Assembly (NCBI GenBank): GCA_009787485.1
Contig: WQWP01000043.1
Location: 1-16,817 of the forward strand
Direction: 5' to 3'
DNA: 16,817 nt
Source: Lentimicrobiaceae bacterium
Lineage (GTDB): Bacteria; Bacteroidota; Bacteroidia; Bacteroidales; WCHB1-69
Shown: one piece after another, positions 15,380 to 16,817 of the stretch
Layout of the letters: every line of letters begins with the position of its first letter
Position numbering within the stretch: position 1 is the first letter of the stretch
Program-made: the position numbers and the translations under genes
Notes under the pieces: generated by a model
The model's input: only the letters and a program-made list of their open reading frames with translations
What the model was told of the DNA's origin: nothing
Databases searched by the model: none

Positions 15380-16276
15380 GTGAAAATTTCAACATTACGC
15401 AACTTTTTTCACACTCAACTCTCCCCACTATACGAAAAACGGGAGGTTGAGGCTATTTTTTTTTGCTATATTGAATATCAATACCATATAAAAAAGCATC
15501 ACTACTTTTTAAATCCTGAGATGGAAACGGGGAGGCGCGAAAACACGAAAGGGCAAAGGTGCGAAGGGAGAAGGGAGAAGGGAGAATGGAGAAGGGATTT
15601 AGAAGCGCTTTCACGGGGATATCCTATACAATATATAACAGGGAAGACCATCTTTTATGGTTTAGAGCTTCATGTTAATCCCGATGTACTTATTCCGAGA
15701 CCTGAAACGGAGGAACTTGTAGAACACATTATATATTCAATATTCAATATTCAATATTCAAAAATAAAAATTCTTGATATTGGTACCGGCACCGGCGCCA
15801 TGGCTATCGCTTTGGCAAAAAATATTAAAAACGCCACTGTCTATGCAACCGATGTTTCGGAAAAAGCATTAATAACCGCTCAAAAAAATGCTGACGAAAA
15901 CAATGTACAAATTACCTTTTTTCACCATAACATTTTAAAAGACGACCTCGCACTTCTCCCTGATAACGTAGATATTATCGTCTCCAACCCTCCCTACATC
16001 CCACAAAGCGAAATAAAATACCTGCACAAAAATGTGGTAGATTACGAGCCAAAAACAGCACTTTTTGTACCGGACGAAAATCCTCTTATTTTTTATGACG
16101 CCATAGCGCAGGTTGCAAAAAAAATCCTCCGCGAGGGAGGATCTTTATATCTTGAGACTTATGAGAGGTTTCACGCTGAACTCTCGGCAATGCTTGCTGA
16201 AAGAGACTTCAAAGAAATTGAACTTTGGAACGATATCAACGGCAAGCCTCGCTTTGTAAGTTGCAAAAAACTATAA
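15380..16276 (+). CDS. prmC: Release-factor glutamine methyltransferase PrmC with repeat-derived insertions
   Basis: The protein has 298 residues and starts with GTG one base after recQ. It methylates the glutamine of the GGQ motif in peptide release factors, using S-adenosylmethionine. Diagnostic elements are PIQYITGKTIFYG (82-94), LIPRPETEELVE (104-115), the cofactor motif DIGTGTG (133-139) and the catalytic NPPY (203-206). Two stretches look foreign. Residues about 49-71 are Arg/Glu/Gly-rich and partly encoded by four GGGAGAA units, replacing the normal linker after the N-terminal helical domain. Residues about 119-128 are encoded by four TATTCAA units just before the cofactor motif. The frame stays open through both, and the catalytic motifs are intact, so the enzyme is probably active. 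The last 6 bases overlap the 3' end of rpsT on the other strand. Confidence 0.93.
   Translation: MKISTLRNFFHTQLSPLYEKREVEAIFFCYIEYQYHIKKHHYFLNPEMETGRRENTKGQRCEGRREKGEWRRDLEALSRGYPIQYITGKTIFYGLELHVNPDVLIPRPETEELVEHIIYSIFNIQYSKIKILDIGTGTGAMAIALAKNIKNATVYATDVSEKALITAQKNADENNVQITFFHHNILKDDLALLPDNVDIIVSNPPYIPQSEIKYLHKNVVDYEPKTALFVPDENPLIFYDAIAQVAKKILREGGSLYLETYERFHAELSAMLAERDFKEIELWNDINGKPRFVSCKKL
15566..15596. repeat. Heptamer tandem array GGGAGAA, four units, inside prmC
   Basis: Units GGGAGAA (three exact) and TGGAGAA, plus a trailing GGG, are read in the prmC frame. The preceding 40 bases (about 15526-15565) are also purine-rich (GGCGCGAAAACACGAAAGGG) and look like part of a composite repeat insertion. 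Confidence 0.85.
15734..15761. repeat. Heptamer tandem array TATTCAA, four exact units, inside prmC
   Basis: Four exact copies span 28 bases. Because seven is not a multiple of three, the units are read in rotating frames (YSIFNIQYSK). None of the frames contains a stop codon, so prmC stays open. The array lies in the loop before the SAM-binding motif. Confidence 0.9.
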
Positions 16277-16522
16277 TTTGTTAATTTTTATCGCCAAACC
16301 CGATTTCAAATTTGCGGCTTTATTTCTGTGAATAATTCCTTTTTTAACCAACTTGTCAATCAAAGAAGTTACTTTGGGAAGCTTACCTTCTGCTGCGGTT
16401 TTGTCAGACGTTAATCTAATGTCTTTTAATGCATTACGCATCGTTTTTGCAAAATAGCGATTTGCTAATCTTTTGCTGTCATTGGCTCTAATTCTTTTCT
16501 TCGCCGATTTGTGATTTGCCAT
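16271..16522 (-). CDS. rpsT: 30S ribosomal protein S20
   Basis: The protein has 83 residues and starts MANHKSAKKRIRANDSKRLA, the typical S20 N-terminus. It is Lys/Arg-rich, with conserved RYFAKTMRNALK, a KLVKKGIIHRNKAANLKSGL segment and the end INKL. It binds 16S rRNA early in assembly of the small subunit. Length and start agree with the family. It is convergent with prmC, and the two stop regions overlap by 6 bases. A strong Bacteroidota-type -7 element lies about 50 bases upstream. Confidence 0.97.
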   Translation of the reverse strand: MANHKSAKKRIRANDSKRLANRYFAKTMRNALKDIRLTSDKTAAEGKLPKVTSLIDKLVKKGIIHRNKAANLKSGLAIKINKL

Positions 16523-16570
16523 TTGTATCCTTTATTTTTAATAATAATCTATCCCATTTTTTTGGGGGTG

Positions 16571-16578
16571 CAAAAATA
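16571..16578 (-). promoter_or_regulatory. Bacteroidota -7 promoter element for rpsT
   Basis: The - strand reads TATTTTTG followed by CACCCC, a very typical TAnnTTTG element. It lies about 49 bases from the rpsT ATG, so the leader is roughly 40 bases. The -33 half is not clear. Confidence 0.6.
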
Positions 16579-16627
16579 AATTTTTTTTGATATGAAAATA
16601 TTGGAAATTATAAAAAGATGTATGTTT

Positions 16628-16777
16628 TCATTCTTCACTTGGCGTTGAGGTATGTTTTATAAACAGGTGTAGTAGTCCGACTTGGGGTAGTTTCTGCAGA
16701 TGGTGTAATACCTCATCGGTTATGAGATGAAAACCGCGATTTTTTCCTTTAAGCGTAAATTCAACTTGCTGAATCAT
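16628..16777 (-). pseudogene. Truncated YjbQ-family (UPF0047) gene, N-terminal remnant
   Basis: A short ORF of 49 codons starts at 16777 with MIQQVEFTLKGKNRGFHLIT and continues DEVLHHLQKLPQVGLLHLFI up to KHTS. This matches the first 44 or so residues of YjbQ-type proteins (about 138 residues, reported secondary thiamine-phosphate synthase activity), including RGFHL-TDE and GLLHL--KHTS. The expected continuation (A-S-L-T-x-N-E-N and the later HGGSRR region) is absent: after TPSEE there is a TGA, and then the rpsT leader. All active-site regions beyond KHTS are missing, so it cannot be a working enzyme. An intact-looking promoter precedes it. I read it as a deletion remnant. Confidence 0.7.
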
Positions 16778-16806
16778 TGTGTTGTTGGCTTTTGTTTTTT
16801 ATTTGG

Positions 16807-16814
16807 CAAATATA
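16807..16814 (-). promoter_or_regulatory. Possible -7 promoter element for the YjbQ remnant
   Basis: The - strand reads TATATTTG, matching TAnnTTTG, about 30 bases before the remnant's ATG. The -33 region would lie outside the window. Confidence 0.4.
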
Positions 16815-16817
16815 ATA

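Noticed and set aside
16555..16568. CCC-T-run-GGGGG hairpin in the rpsT leader as an S20 control element
   Set aside because: The stem is only 3-4 bp with a long homopolymer loop, too weak to support regulation.

Overview
The window looks like chromosomal DNA of a Bacteroidota bacterium, probably Bacteroidales-like and amino-acid fermenting. Supporting signs are AT-rich DNA with Lys/Asn-rich proteins, the Bacteroidota -7 promoter form TAnnTTTG upstream of several genes, a RecQ helicase with the long C-terminal helix-turn-helix extension, SPII lipoproteins, a NapG/NapH-like iron-sulfur pair and a tryptophanase. The exact genus cannot be read from the sequence.

Layout. (1) Positions 2-9500, all on +: the 3' end of a PQQ-type beta-propeller protein, a second membrane-anchored propeller protein (575-1972; its start appears frameshifted), an anchored NHL-type propeller with a Cys-rich tail, a Tat-type anchored protein with 16 cluster-type cysteines (four possible 4Fe-4S clusters), an AGCS-family alanine/glycine:cation symporter, a NapH/NosR-like membrane polyferredoxin, a DUF4173-type membrane protein and a three-TM propeller protein. 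(2) Positions 9531-11948, on -: tryptophanase (tnaA) preceded by a MORN-repeat lipoprotein and a small lipoprotein. (3) Positions 12054-12896 on -: endonuclease IV (nfo). It diverges from recQ and prmC on + (13162-16276), which meet rpsT tail to tail (16271-16522, -). (4) At the right edge there is a 49-codon N-terminal remnant of a YjbQ-family gene on -.

How the genes may work together. Region 1 reads as an envelope redox module. A Tat-exported NapG-like ferredoxin and a NapH-like membrane polyferredoxin would move electrons across or along the inner membrane. Several anchored propellers would provide a periplasmic scaffold or docking surface. A Na+/amino-acid symporter sits inside the same operon. 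The terminal donor and acceptor are not visible. Region 3 is DNA repair and translation housekeeping.

The most unusual property of the window is its repeat load. There are six short tandem arrays, all with a 7-nt unit, in at least four unrelated sequences. Two palindromes have GTAGAGAC arms, and there are two near-identical long hairpin elements of about 88 bp. The repeats are not random relative to genes. Five genes (the first propeller, the polyferredoxin, the DUF4173 gene, the MORN lipoprotein and nfo) have their stop codon inside a repeat. Two unrelated proteins therefore share the repeat-encoded C-terminus SQRREDAK. Other repeats lie inside the coding sequence of prmC and of the NHL protein, and the whole leader of tnaA is made of heptamers.
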